Shown here: piece after piece, positions 48,431 through 59,161 of the stretch | How the letters are laid out: each line of letters opens with the position of its first letter | How positions within the stretch are numbered: the first letter of the stretch is position 1 | NCBI GenBank assembly: GCA_903813345.2 | Contig: CAIIXF020000011.1 | Span: 23,235,754 to 23,299,753 of the forward strand | DNA: 64,000 bases | Direction of reading: 5' to 3' | From: Owenia fusiformis | Taxonomy: Eukaryota > Annelida > Polychaeta > Sabellida > Oweniidae | Position numbers and translations under genes: made by a program | The notes under the pieces: generated by a model | What the model saw: the letters and a program-made list of their open reading frames with translations, nothing else | What the model was told of the DNA's origin: nothing | Databases searched by the model: none

Positions 48431-50584
48431 CGACTTGATACTCTTTTATTAATCAATTTCGAATATTTGATTTCATCCAATAGCATACATATGGTTGACT
48501 CAACACATTTACTCTATTCATTTGATGCACTAACAGATCCATAACACTCAATTAAACCATTAATAATATATGATGTATTAAATTGTGACACTAAATATTG
48601 AACAAGTCCATAGAGAATTCTTTGATTGGGGAGCCTATTTAATCTATTAAAGATGATAATTATATAAAATGAACCAAAAATAAAAGGTGTGTTCAATTTT
48701 AGAGTTTAATTACGATTTATATTGCTTTATTAACACTAAATTATGCAAACACTAATGACTTATCCAAATGAAAACGACTCTATAACTAAAATGGAATTAA
48801 AAGAAAGCAAAAATGAAAACATCATTATTCAGCTGGAATAAAAGAATTTTATTTCATTATTATTTGGAAGTCGTCAAACAAATCTTTGAAATTCGACCAA
48901 ATTGTCGTAAAATAGTGGATAATAGTGGATTTCCCGAACAACGTGCCCTATATATGTGCAAACTGCGTTCCTCTCCAGGTCTCTTTTGTACTTGTATCGT
49001 TTTGTATTTTCAGAAAAAGTCAGCACCACACCCTCTTCCTTTACTTCTTTTAATATAATTTATGAATTTTATTTGGAATCATTACAATAATATTTTGGGC
49101 CTTTTACAATGCACAATGACGTCATATCTCCGTAACTTTGCGGACTAAGATACGATTAGGATACGCAGTTTGGAGAAATGCAATTTGAAACTCCGCATCT
49201 TTCTCGTAACTTTTTAAATTTTACGGAAATCGTAACTCTACGGGTCCGTTACTTTACGGAGTTTGGAGAAATAGACCCCTGCTCGTTTGAAAATACATTT
49301 TACGCCCTCTATTCCAATTTTAAACCATTTCAAAATAATGAACCTCCCTCCCCTGCAGATATTAGGGTAAAGTAGTTTTCTTAAAGGACAACTGAAATAG
49401 CTTTTCTCAACTTGCAGCTACAAAAATGCGGTTTTCTCTATCGTAAGCCCACCGTAGAGTTCTTGCGATAGCCATTATAAAATAAATGTTAGATAACTGC
49501 TAACGGTCATAGATAATGAAACAAAACTAACTGATAAATCAAATTGGCCCCCACGTGATTAGTAACGTCATATACAAATTATAGCTTTGGTTTATTGGTT
49601 CCATAGTAATCACAACGTCACGGCAACCATAGGATTGTTGTGTAAACAAATAACAAAACATTTTGGCATTATGACGTCATGGTCTAATGGACCAAAACGG
49701 TCCACGTGGGGGCCAGTGAGAGATCACGTGGGGGCCAATAACGTCACAACCAATTCGAATATTGCTTATTAAGCAGCTATAACGATCGTTAGAGTGAAAT
49801 AGTTTTCACACTACTGATTAGAAAACATGTCCAAATACATCTATCAAAAAATTATATTGATTCCTTTAGGTTAAAAATACCATTTCATATCTGCTTTAAG
49901 TCAATCGTGGTTTGAATTTCAAAGTTTTGTTATCAAGAAATCATTCTTTGCTGATTATTTCTGTTCCACTCGTTTTATGTCATCTCGATGATTTTATCAT
50001 CAAGTCCTTCCTCGGAACTCAAAACTCCCTCACCTACTGTTTTTCTTAATAAATCTACGTTCATCGACAGGCTCGAGTGTCCTGATGATCCATCAAGGTA
50101 TTTCATATGACTGAAAGAATACATTGGTTTAACAGTATGTGTCCTGATAGACCTACACAGTATTTTGTTGCCTTTTAGATGCACTATATTCTTTAAACAA
50201 ATATATAATATATTAGTTATAACGGGCATGATAATGGGCAGTAGAATCAGGATTGTCCTTGCATATGTCATTTTGCTATTTTCTAAAAGATCCCTTTATT
50301 GGGCACATCGCCCAATAATTATTCCCCTTATTGGGCACATCTCTGGGCATTGGATTTCTCATATTCATGACGTCAATTTATGGTAAAAAGTCAAACTCAC
50401 GATTTTAGCAGTTGTTCTATTTAATCCCTTCTAACTTTTTACCATATTTACGGATTTCTTTGAAATTTTCTCCATTTGGCCAAAGTATACATACATTATA
50501 CCTCTGAATGTTTGGTATGATATTAACGAAAAATAAAACACATATGGTTGTTAAAGGACAATGCACCCTTTTTCTTTACAGAAT
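48431..50584. other. spacer between divergent lectin genes C3 and D
   Basis: C3 (-) and D (+) are transcribed away from each other, so both promoters lie here. Visible structure: a pair of CACGTGGGGGCCA motifs (49702-49738) against CCCCCACGTG at 49549; TTATTGGGCACAT repeated at 50298 and 50329; and CGTAACTTT/TTACGGA pairs at 49130-49265. One - strand ORF (49975-50271) is listed separately. No clear element boundaries. Confidence 0.4.
49975..50271 (-). CDS. 98-codon ORF with one membrane segment, uncharacterised
   Basis: Starts with a strongly hydrophobic span (about residues 6-26), then a basic stretch and an acidic tail rich in Ser, Gly, Asp and Glu (ending LDDKIIEMT). The layout resembles a membrane segment plus cytoplasmic tail, and could be the last exon of a larger gene. 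No conserved motif, no identified promoter, and length is near the random-ORF range. Confidence 0.2.
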   Translation of the reverse strand: MTYARTILILLPIIMPVITNILYICLKNIVHLKGNKILCRSIRTHTVKPMYSFSHMKYLDGSSGHSSLSMNVDLLRKTVGEGVLSSEEGLDDKIIEMT

Positions 50585-50838
50585 ATACATTATTCATAGT
50601 TAAATTGTGTATAATGGATCTATGTTTGTCAACCAACATTTCATTAGAGTGATGTATAAACGCAAAGTGGTTGTTAAGTGGAGCCGAATGTTGATAAAAT
50701 ATTAACAATTTGAACTGGGTAATTTTATCTATTTCTTGAGTGATAAGCATCAAATATATGGAGTAAATGTCTTTAGTCTACGCTGACATATGTCGTTGAA
50801 TGGAATCAAACATTCAGGATTGATTCATAAGAAGAAAC
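50585..50838 (+). promoter_or_regulatory. 5' flank and TATA-like box of lectin gene D
   Basis: GTGTATAATGGATCTATGTT, CATTTCATT and TATAAAC (50655-50661) align with copies A and B. GATAAGCATCAAATATATGG at about 50741 matches 29355 in copy A'. Inferred from paralog conservation. Confidence 0.5.
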
Positions 50839-53800
50839 ATGCAGGGTATGTTCGTAGTCACATGTATGATAACGTCTATTTTCATAACAGAAAGTTTAAA
50901 TTCACCTGATTGTCGACACCAATTGTTTCAAAAAGAAAGCAATAAGAAGTTCATTCCCGGTTACATCTTTTATCTTGGATACAGCGGTCTTTTGGGATAC
51001 GACGGTCTTTTGAAATCTTTTGAAGCAAACTCTCCAACAAAGTGCAACATCGAATGCTTAGGCACGCCTAATTGTGTACAAACAAATGTCGAGAAGCTAG
51101 GAGTCAGAAGGTGGAATTGTTATTTATTTGGATGGGGTACGGGTCAAACAGAAGATAGCCCGGACCACCATCATTACGTCATGATACATAACGGTGAGTT
51201 TTTTTCTTAGAAACATATTATACCTATTAAATTTAGAGATGCATCAATTCACGAATAATATAAATGATTATAGTAGACCGGACAGAATTGTGCAAGGGTC
51301 ACTTCTTTAATAACTTTTTTTTAATTTTCAGTATCATCAAAAACCGATCATATATTTGAAAACTAGAGTAAAATTCTGACATACAAAAAATTATTTAAGA
51401 AACATCTCTTTATTTCTTGATATAAAAGGCATTCATAGCATGAGTGGCGCAAATTCATCATTCATCATTTTGCCTCATATTTGTTCAAAAATGGCAGCAG
51501 GTTTTGTGAAAATATGAATGTTCACTTGAAGGTTAATATTCTAAAAATGTCATAGGCCTATAGGGTCCTGCTGCCACCATTACAATCCTGATGTATTACA
51601 GCAACTGACCAATCATAAGGGCATTCTCCCTTCAAGGGTCATGAACTCAATTCTATTGAAATGGTCAGGGGTAATTATCAAGAGGATATGAAAAGGTGGC
51701 AGCCTAATGTGCGGGGTATTATGAGAGTAGGTCCCCAATATTTTCAAGAGGCCCAAACAGCCATCTCAAAGGCCCTTGAAAAGCTGAAAAACAATTCACA
51801 TGCATTCTGATCGGATGCGCCAAGAGGCGTGCGACTGGGAAAGACGCACTAAAATATGGTAGCAGTATGACCCTATAGCTGCACAGGTTAAACAAATTAG
51901 GGCTGCTAATCCGCCAAGGGTAACAATGGAATCGCCAAAAAACTACCAGTATACTACACATACAATGTATGCACCTTTTTAAGTATACATCCACATCCCC
52001 CCTCCATAAGTTTGGCAACCTTAGCTCCCTCATTGAACTACTTGTTAAAGCCTCTTTATGTTTGAATTTTTATTTACATAACCTGCGAGGAAAATACTTA
52101 AAATATTGATGGAAATGTAACTTTACTTCATTTCAAATGCCTCCAAATTTCCCCATTTTTTCCTCAATTTCAGTAGGTCGAAAATTGATGATAAATTTGA
52201 TGGATTTTTGAAAATCGTCATTCCCATGTAAACAAATGGGAAATGGTGGGTTCGGGGCGATCTGATTTCAGGATATCTATCCAGTAAAAGATTCACCAAA
52301 AAGTATTCTTATATAGAAAATTGAATTGTCTGACTTTTTTGTACGCTAAGTGTTCAGTTTACTTTATAAATACTAAGGTTACAGAGCTTCAAAGTCATTT
52401 TTTGAAAATCATTTTCGCATCCTGTATTATTTCAATGGGAGGAGTTTTTAAAAAAAGAATTTTGACTTTGAAAACCTATAACTTTTTAAAACCTGAAGAA
52501 ACGTATCAATTTTTTATTACACAAAGTTAGCAAATTCAATTGACTACCTAACTTGTATTTTTTGCAATAACTCGGATGGATGAATATTCTGGCATATGAC
52601 TTGCCGCAAACCTACCATTTCCCATAGGTTTAAATGGGAATGTCGATTTTCATCAGATTTATCATCAATTTTCGACCTATTGTAATTGAGGAAAAAATTG
52701 GGAACATTTGAAGGCATTGGAAATGAAGTCAAGTTACATCTCCATCAATATTATAAGTTTTTTCCTCGAAGGTTGAGTAAATAAAAATTCAAACATAAAG
52801 AGGCTTTAACATGTAGTTCAATGAGGGAGCTAAGGTTACCAAACTTATTGAGGGGAGAGTTTAAAACAAAATGTCTAAAATGCAGTCATTATCAAACCAG
52901 CACTCTACATAACTTCACAGGCCTATGACATTTCTTAAATATAAACTTTCAATTGAATGTTTAAATTCACGGACATGCTGTCAATTTTGAATACATGTGA
53001 GATACAAGTACATGTGAGACAAAATGATGAATTATATATTTGCGCCACTCATACTATGAATGCCTATAATATTAATAAATCAAGGGATGCTCCTTAAATA
53101 ATTTTTCGAATGTCAGAATTTTACTCTTGTTTTCAAATATGTAATCAGTTTTTGATAATACTGAAAATTAAAAGTAATTAAAGAAAAGTGACCCCTGAAC
53201 AATTCTGTCCAGGCTACTATTATTTATTATGCAATACATATGTTTATATTGTTTAAAGAACAAGATCAGAACCAGTACCAGTATCTGTATATAAGAAGAA
53301 TTTCTTTCAAATAAACAAATCAGAGACGCAAATACTTGAAATGATAAATGTCTATTGTTATGTAGACTATTCCGGATATTTATTTTAATTAAAAATGTTT
53401 ATGTGGAAAAAATTAGAGGCCCGACAAAAAATAAAAAAAAAGTGGACTATTTTATCTTACACTAGGCATTTTTATATTACAAATAGTCTGTGTGAACGTT
53501 TTGATATTTTTGGTAGAATCCAGTGCAACTCAAGTGCACTTCACCAGAAATTTAAAATAAGACGTTTTACCCGGTTACCCAGTGTAATAACATTGCTATC
53601 ATTTACATTTACGTACCAATGCATTGTTTACAGTTACGTTTCAATGTATTGTTTACAATTACGTACCAATGCAATATTTACAATTACGTACCAATGCATT
53701 GTTTACAGTTTCGTACCAATGCATTGTTTACAATTACGTACCTATGCATTATTTACAATTACGTACCAATGCATTGTTTACAGTTACGTACCAATGCATT

Positions 53801-55339
53801 GTTTACAATTACGTACCAATGCATTGTTAAATATTACGTACCAATGTATTGTTTACAGTTACGTACCAATGCATTGTCTACAGTTACGTACCAATGCATT
53901 GTTTACAATTACGTACGAATGTATTGTTTACATTACGTACCAATGCATTGTTTACAATCACATACCGCTGCATTGTTTACAGTTACGTACCAATGTATTG
54001 TTTACAGTTACGTACCAATACATTATTTACAATTACGTACCAATGCATTGTTTACAGTTACATACCAATGCATTGTTTACAATTATGTACCAATGCATTG
54101 TTTACAATTATGTACCAATGCATTGTTTACAATTACGTACCAATGCATTGTTTACAATTACGTATCAATGCATTGTTTACAATTACGTACCATGCATTGT
54201 TTACAATTATGCACCAATGCATCGTTTACAATTACGCACCAATGCATTGTTTACCATCTCCGATACATTATCTCCCATAGGATCCATGATATCAAATGGT
54301 TCATTTTTGGGAGGTCGAATTTTTGTTGATTGCGTAAATCAATAAATAGGGATATTCATATTGATAACAAACATATCATTTAGCTTTTCCTTTTTCATAA
54401 ATGAGCTTTATTCAGGATTTTTAGATAAGGGTTGCAATGAGGACCCAGTTTCATATTTCAGTTGAAAGTTGTTTTTAATTTGATTCTGCCTTTAAAATAC
54501 AAATACAAGGTTCACATCGAAAAAAAGAAGGTTAAAGGAAAGCTTTCATTCAAGATGGGAATCAACATTCTCCATCCTATTTTTCAATGAAGATGACTCA
54601 GCTCACTCAGCTCAGATGTTTTCAGCCTCACATGGTCACCCATATGTTCTATCCTTTAAACGCACTAAAACATTAATTAATTAAACGTCAAATGATTGGA
54701 CATGAAAAATCCTTCTATTTATTTTAGGATGTGAAAATGGTTCCAAATTCTTCTACAATGGGTCCACCTATTGTGTCAACCAAGGACCTTTAGGTTGGAC
54801 AGACGCAGAAAACAAATGCATCGAGGATGGGTCAACTCTGGTTGCCATAGAAACTGAAGACGAGCAAACAGCCTTGGCCAACTACTTGCAGAGTAATGGC
54901 GAACTTCATAGTAAGACTTATAATCTTGGTTAAATCCAGACGATATCATTTAGCGTTTTTCTGTTTTACCATTATTCCTTAAAATTACGTTTTAGTAAGC
55001 ATATTGATATTGAGGACCATATCCTTTTTGAAAGAGTATACTCTCACCAGATCGTGGTTATTAAATTATTTTGTGTTTCTATTATATCTCATATTTCACA
55101 CAGATAAACCTTTTCACATTGGCCTGACTGATAGAGCTGAGGAAAACCAATTCATCTGGCTCGGATCGTTGGTACAGGTTACCTACTCTTACTGGAAGGC
55201 AGACGAACCAAACGGTGGCATATCTGAACAATGTGTAGCGATGAACTATTATGGCGATTTATATTGGGTTGATATCAGTTGTTCAGACCAACACCAATTT
55301 GGTTATATTTGTGAGCGCAAAACTACAACCATTTGCTGA
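50839..55339 (+). CDS. lectin gene D: secreted PAN/apple + C-type lectin protein
   Basis: Exons 50839-51193, 54728-54910 and 55104-55339; phase-1 joins; 257 aa. Signal peptide about 1-22. The apple/PAN-like domain is seven residues longer than in B because a short GYSGLLGYDGLL segment looks like an internal duplication. The C-type lectin domain keeps the six cysteines, HIGLTD and EPN (about 214-216); WND is WVD. Intron 1 is swollen to 3.5 kb by a 1.95-kb foldback element and a 25-bp minisatellite. The 3' flank matches gene B but is broken by a LINE. Expected role: extracellular glycan or surface recognition; calcium dependence uncertain because of the altered WND. Confidence 0.88.
51270..53220. 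mobile_element. 1.95-kb foldback element in intron 1 of gene D
   Basis: ATAGTAGACCGGACAGAATT at the left matches the inverse of AATTCTGTCCAGGCTACTAT at the right. The arms stay paired, with mismatches, through three further blocks: GAGTGGCGCAAAT / ATTTGCGCCACTC; ATGTCATAGGCCT / AGGCCTATGACAT; and about 51995-52250 / 52590-52850 (for example AAAGCCTCTTTATGTTTGAA). A ~430-bp stretch (about 51562-51985) is present only in the left arm. Non-coding; superfamily unknown. Confidence 0.85.
53611..54255. repeat. 25-bp minisatellite, about 26 copies
   Basis: Unit TACCAATGCATTGTTTACAA followed by TTACG, with C/A variants and a few 24-bp units. Lies in intron 1 of gene D. Because 25 is not a multiple of three and the unit has no stop in any forward frame, all three frames stay open across the array. 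This produces ORFs of 316, 236 and 143 codons that are not genes. Confidence 0.95.
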
Positions 55340-55459
55340 GGATGACGAATAAGAGGATACACAAGAAATTGACAAATGTTGGAGCTGTGTATTGTAAATG
55401 TTGGTTTGTTGATTGGTTGTACGTATCGCGCCTTTCATGGTCGTAGTTTTTTACGTAAC

Positions 55460-56378
55460 ATATGCATCTAGAAGTGATAAATATGTCTCAAGTGATGAAA
55501 TGAGCAAAATCTTACAAGAACTTGAAGACAAAAGCCATGGCAAAGATCAAATCAAACCAATTTCAATAAAAACAGCAAAGAATAATTTAATTATACCTCT
55601 GACATATATTTGCAACCTCTTTCTTTCAACAGCAACATTTCCAGAATTACTAAAAAAAGCAAAGGTCAAGCCTATATTTAAAAAGAAGGATGAAACTAAA
55701 TTCAATAACTATAGATCAATTTCATCAATATATGGCGATTACCAGCTTCTAAAAAACATTAATCCAGTCAATTGAAAAGAACGATTTTAATATTGCCATT
55801 TTCATCGACCTGTCAAAAGCATTTGATACTGTTATTCATGAGATTGAATTAAAAAATTATACTATTATGGAATCAGAGGAAATGCACATTAGTGGTTCAT
55901 AAGCTATCTTTCAAACTGGCCTCAGAAAACAGGAATATAATGACAAGACTTCCAAAACCAACACAGTCACATGTGGGGTTCCACAGGGCACGATCCTTGG
56001 ACCTGTTCTGTTTCATATATATAAAATGACATTGTTACGACATCTTCTATATTCAAATTTGTTATCTTTGCTGGGAAGGTTTTAAACCATGAAATCGACT
56101 CCAAAACCTGAGAAAAGTTTTAACCATTTTGTCGGCTGTATGTTAAATACATAGGACAGACAACATGGAATGAATTACCTGAAACTTTTAGACATCTAAA
56201 TTCTAGAAATAAATTTGAGTCAGATTTGAAAAAGTATTATATGGACACATGTTAAATTGAACTGTATAACTTTTAGCTATATGTGCTTATATATATGTAT
56301 ATTTCTTTCTCTTCTGTTACTTTTTTCCTAATTTTCTATCTTAAAAAAACAGTTTTATATTTTGTCATCTTGATTAAT
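55460..56378 (+). mobile_element. LINE reverse-transcriptase remnant, 3' flank of gene D
   Basis: Broken frames in order: a fingers/palm segment with FKKKDETKFNNYRSIS (to about 55725); FIDLSKAFDTV (about 55800-55840), the first catalytic aspartate motif; CGVPQGTILGPVLF (about 55972-56013); and a C-terminal tail WNELPETF...SDLKKYY ending at a stop near 56254. This resembles the Jockey/CR1-like non-LTR group. Frameshifts, stops and loss of the YxDD region make it dead. Comparison with the uninterrupted flank of gene B (36200-36260) fixes both insertion edges. Confidence 0.85.
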
Positions 56379-57765
56379 ACAGAGAATGTCTTGTTGAATG
56401 AACCACGTGTAATTTTACGAGCACTTGTACAAGTACATACTATGATACCGCAACACGTGCCATCCCCTTCATAGGCGTAACCAAAGAGTTGTTGAAAAAA
56501 TAGTATGCTATACTGTGTAAATGAGGTAAATATAAAAATCCCGAATAAATATAAAAATCCCCAATGATATTGATAATATCCAAAAATATGATAATATCTA
56601 AAAATTATATTGAATCTTCCTCTATTTAAGTATGAAAAAATTGCTAGTATAGTTCGATTAATCCAATATCTTAGAAAAGAGTTTAAGAATAGAACATTCA
56701 CATGATTATTTCAACACAATAATACTTAGCGTAATTCGCAACCATTATTCAAATTCACATGCATCCATGTTCAATCATAATGACAAATAACTAATTGGCA
56801 TGGCTAGGCATAATCAGATCGTAAGATAGAGAGTTGTAGGTAAAGCTGTATCGTAGATTAAAACAGATAACCATGTATGTCATCGATCATCAGGTAGTAT
56901 AGTGCTACCTTCAACAAGACAGCAATACATCATAGCTGCTACTGAAAATAGACAATGATGATTCTTAATTAAGGTAGGCCAATTAGAATGAGCAATACCG
57001 GGGAGCAATATTAGGGATGATGTTCGAAAGCATTTTTCACGAATGGCTTGTGTCATTCAATTGTTCTTTGTTGTCTCTGGTGGAATAACACATATAAAAA
57101 TCGTTCTTTCTGGAGACTAACACCCCCTTAATAAATTACGCATGTTTCACGGGAAGATTTGTGACCACTGCACAAATAGGTCCTAAAGTTGTTCTACTTT
57201 AGCCACCTTAAATCCACACTTGGTTGCAGTGCAATCTAGTTACACTGGATGATGATTCAGTCTTAGTTAATTCTTAGACGTAAGTCCAACAATGTCGATG
57301 TCAAACTATAGGGAAAGTATCTGATGTTTCGAGAGCCATTGTGATTTTGTTGTAATTGACTACAAACAAATTAGGATACATTAATATATCGTCCTCTCCT
57401 ATAATCATCAATGGAGAACTTGAAATGACTGAAAAGGATAGATTCATATCGATCTGTAATGATCTGGAGAGAGAGTCATTTGGAAAATAATTGAAAAAAG
57501 GAACAAGAAAGTGTAGATTCTACCATGGAAACGAAGTGTGATCTTTTATCAAACAATGGCGCAAACGCGGCAATTTGTATTTGTTTGATATTCTTCTGGC
57601 AAGGTATGCAAGATTTGTTAAAACTTTGGAACTGAGACGAAGAAAAGGCTCAGGTTTGACCTAGATTGTGTTAAAGGAAATTTCAGATTTGACTTATCAC
57701 CTAGATTTTCGGTTGACAAACTAAAATTGTTTAATTTCATTATCTACAGTACTATTTTTATTTAG
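56379..57765. other. spacer before gene E
   Basis: The segment 57474-57620 (CTACCATGGAAACGAAGTGTG, CAATGGCGCAAACGCGG, TTGTTTGATATTCTTCTGGC) is paralogous to 39020-39113 joined to 40061-40090. AAAGGCTCAGGTTTGAC at 57645 resembles AAAGGCTCAGATTCGAC at 44145 and 46236 in the C units. A first exon for gene E was not found here. Confidence 0.45.
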
Positions 57766-59099
57766 GGGTTTGCCATGGCAACGAATGTCCCAAATCGATT
57801 GGTTATGTCCCACCATTGAAAGGTAACCAAGGGAATTGGATCAACGTACTCACTGATTTGAAAATTCCCTGTCCCGGGTACATCATTGGTTGGGAATACC
57901 AACGGGTTACCAATAGCGAGCCATTCTGGATAGCTGTGTTAACACCATTGGGTAGCATGCTATACACTGTGCGACATATAGTAAAGGTTCCAGTTACACA
58001 TCTAGGACTAAATCGACTTAGAAGTCCAAATCTGAAGGTATGAAGTATCTCATCTTTATTACGCTTTGTTTATAAGAATGATTTTGAGTGTAATATGTAA
58101 CTTATTAATGCTTGTTGAAAGTTTCTCTGTTTATGAACTTAGACAAAAACATTCAATTTGATTATAAATACCACTCATACAATAAGCTGCATTCTCTGTG
58201 TTGCGTCTCTGTCTGTCTATTTACGGAGAATGTTCCCATTATAGGTGGAGCATGGTGATGTTTTATCTGTGATATTCGCACATCAAACCATTGTAGGGGG
58301 GATAGCGAACGAGATTAGTAACGCCCAATCCCCTGTGTTGAAGCCAGAACAATACTATAAAGTTTTACAGAATGGGCGATATTTCGTTGACGACACCACC
58401 GTTGGAGACGTTCTCAATATGAATCCCAGTGATCTCTATATAAGAGGCTATGCATTGAGACCGCTGCTTTCCTACGGTAGGTTGCAGCTGTGACACGTTA
58501 TACAATATCCCATTCCACGCTATAAGACAATTCGATCGTTGATATTGGAATAGGGTAAACGATTTCAGGATGTGCTACCAACTGACCAATGAATGTACAA
58601 TTCGATCATAAAGAGAGAAAACGATATATGCATTTTGTACTAACGAATATACTTTTTTACTGTTATCTTAATTTAATTTCGTTGAATGCATTGTGTTTTT
58701 TGTTTGGTAGCATTACTGAAATGAATAGTCGCTTCAAGACCCTGGACACCCCTCCCCTATCTACTTCAACAACAGGTTATAAAGTATATGGGGGTCCAGG
58801 GTGCTGAAACAAGACTGAAAATAGGCACAATTTCCTTTAATATTTCAGATAATCCATCAGAAATTATATCTACTGCAACAAAGGTGGCGACACACTCGAC
58901 CATCGTTGATCATGTAATCAATGAATTGACGTGCAGAAGTAAAATAGAGTGCGCTATGATTTGCCTTAAAGATATCCGTTGTCTTACCTATAGTTACACT
59001 AAGTTGACGAGGAAGTGTGTGTTGCATGATGTCGACGACAATGACAACTCTTTGATTAAATCAAAGCCTGGAGCAGATTTATATTCCATTATACTATGA
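57766..59099 (+). CDS. gene E: beta-rich domain + C-terminal PAN/apple protein, 5' end missing
   Basis: Exons 57766-58037, 58245-58476 and 58849-59099. The first opens in phase 1 after TTTATTTAG; joins are phase 0 then phase 1; about 251 residues. Exons 1-2 encode a ~165-residue cysteine-poor region with CPGYIIGWEYQR, an FWIAVLTP strand and VEHGDVLSV. The pattern (PG-I-x-W-E, then a V-x-x-GD turn) recalls an uncharacterised beta-sandwich domain repeated in secreted marine-invertebrate proteins; this is from memory and not verified. Exon 3 encodes a PAN/apple-like domain with five or six cysteines (TCRSKIECAMICLKDIRC block). No start or signal exon was found. It may have its own unrecognised first exon or use the phase-1 apple exon of gene D. 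Reading through the second donor would give a stop at 58491-58493. Confidence 0.7.
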
Positions 59100-59155
59100 C
59101 ACTTTCCCTTTGACTTATTGCACCCTATATTCACCCACTCAGTAGTTGAATAGTA

Positions 59156-59161
59156 AATAAA
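59156..59161 (+). promoter_or_regulatory. poly(A) signal of gene E
   Basis: AATAAA lies 57 bases after the stop at 59097-59099. Confidence 0.6.

Noticed and set aside
53395-54345. Long + strand ORFs of 316, 236 and 143 codons
   Set aside because: They lie in the 25-bp minisatellite, overlap in all three frames and encode the same periodic peptide; explained by a stop-free repeat unit.
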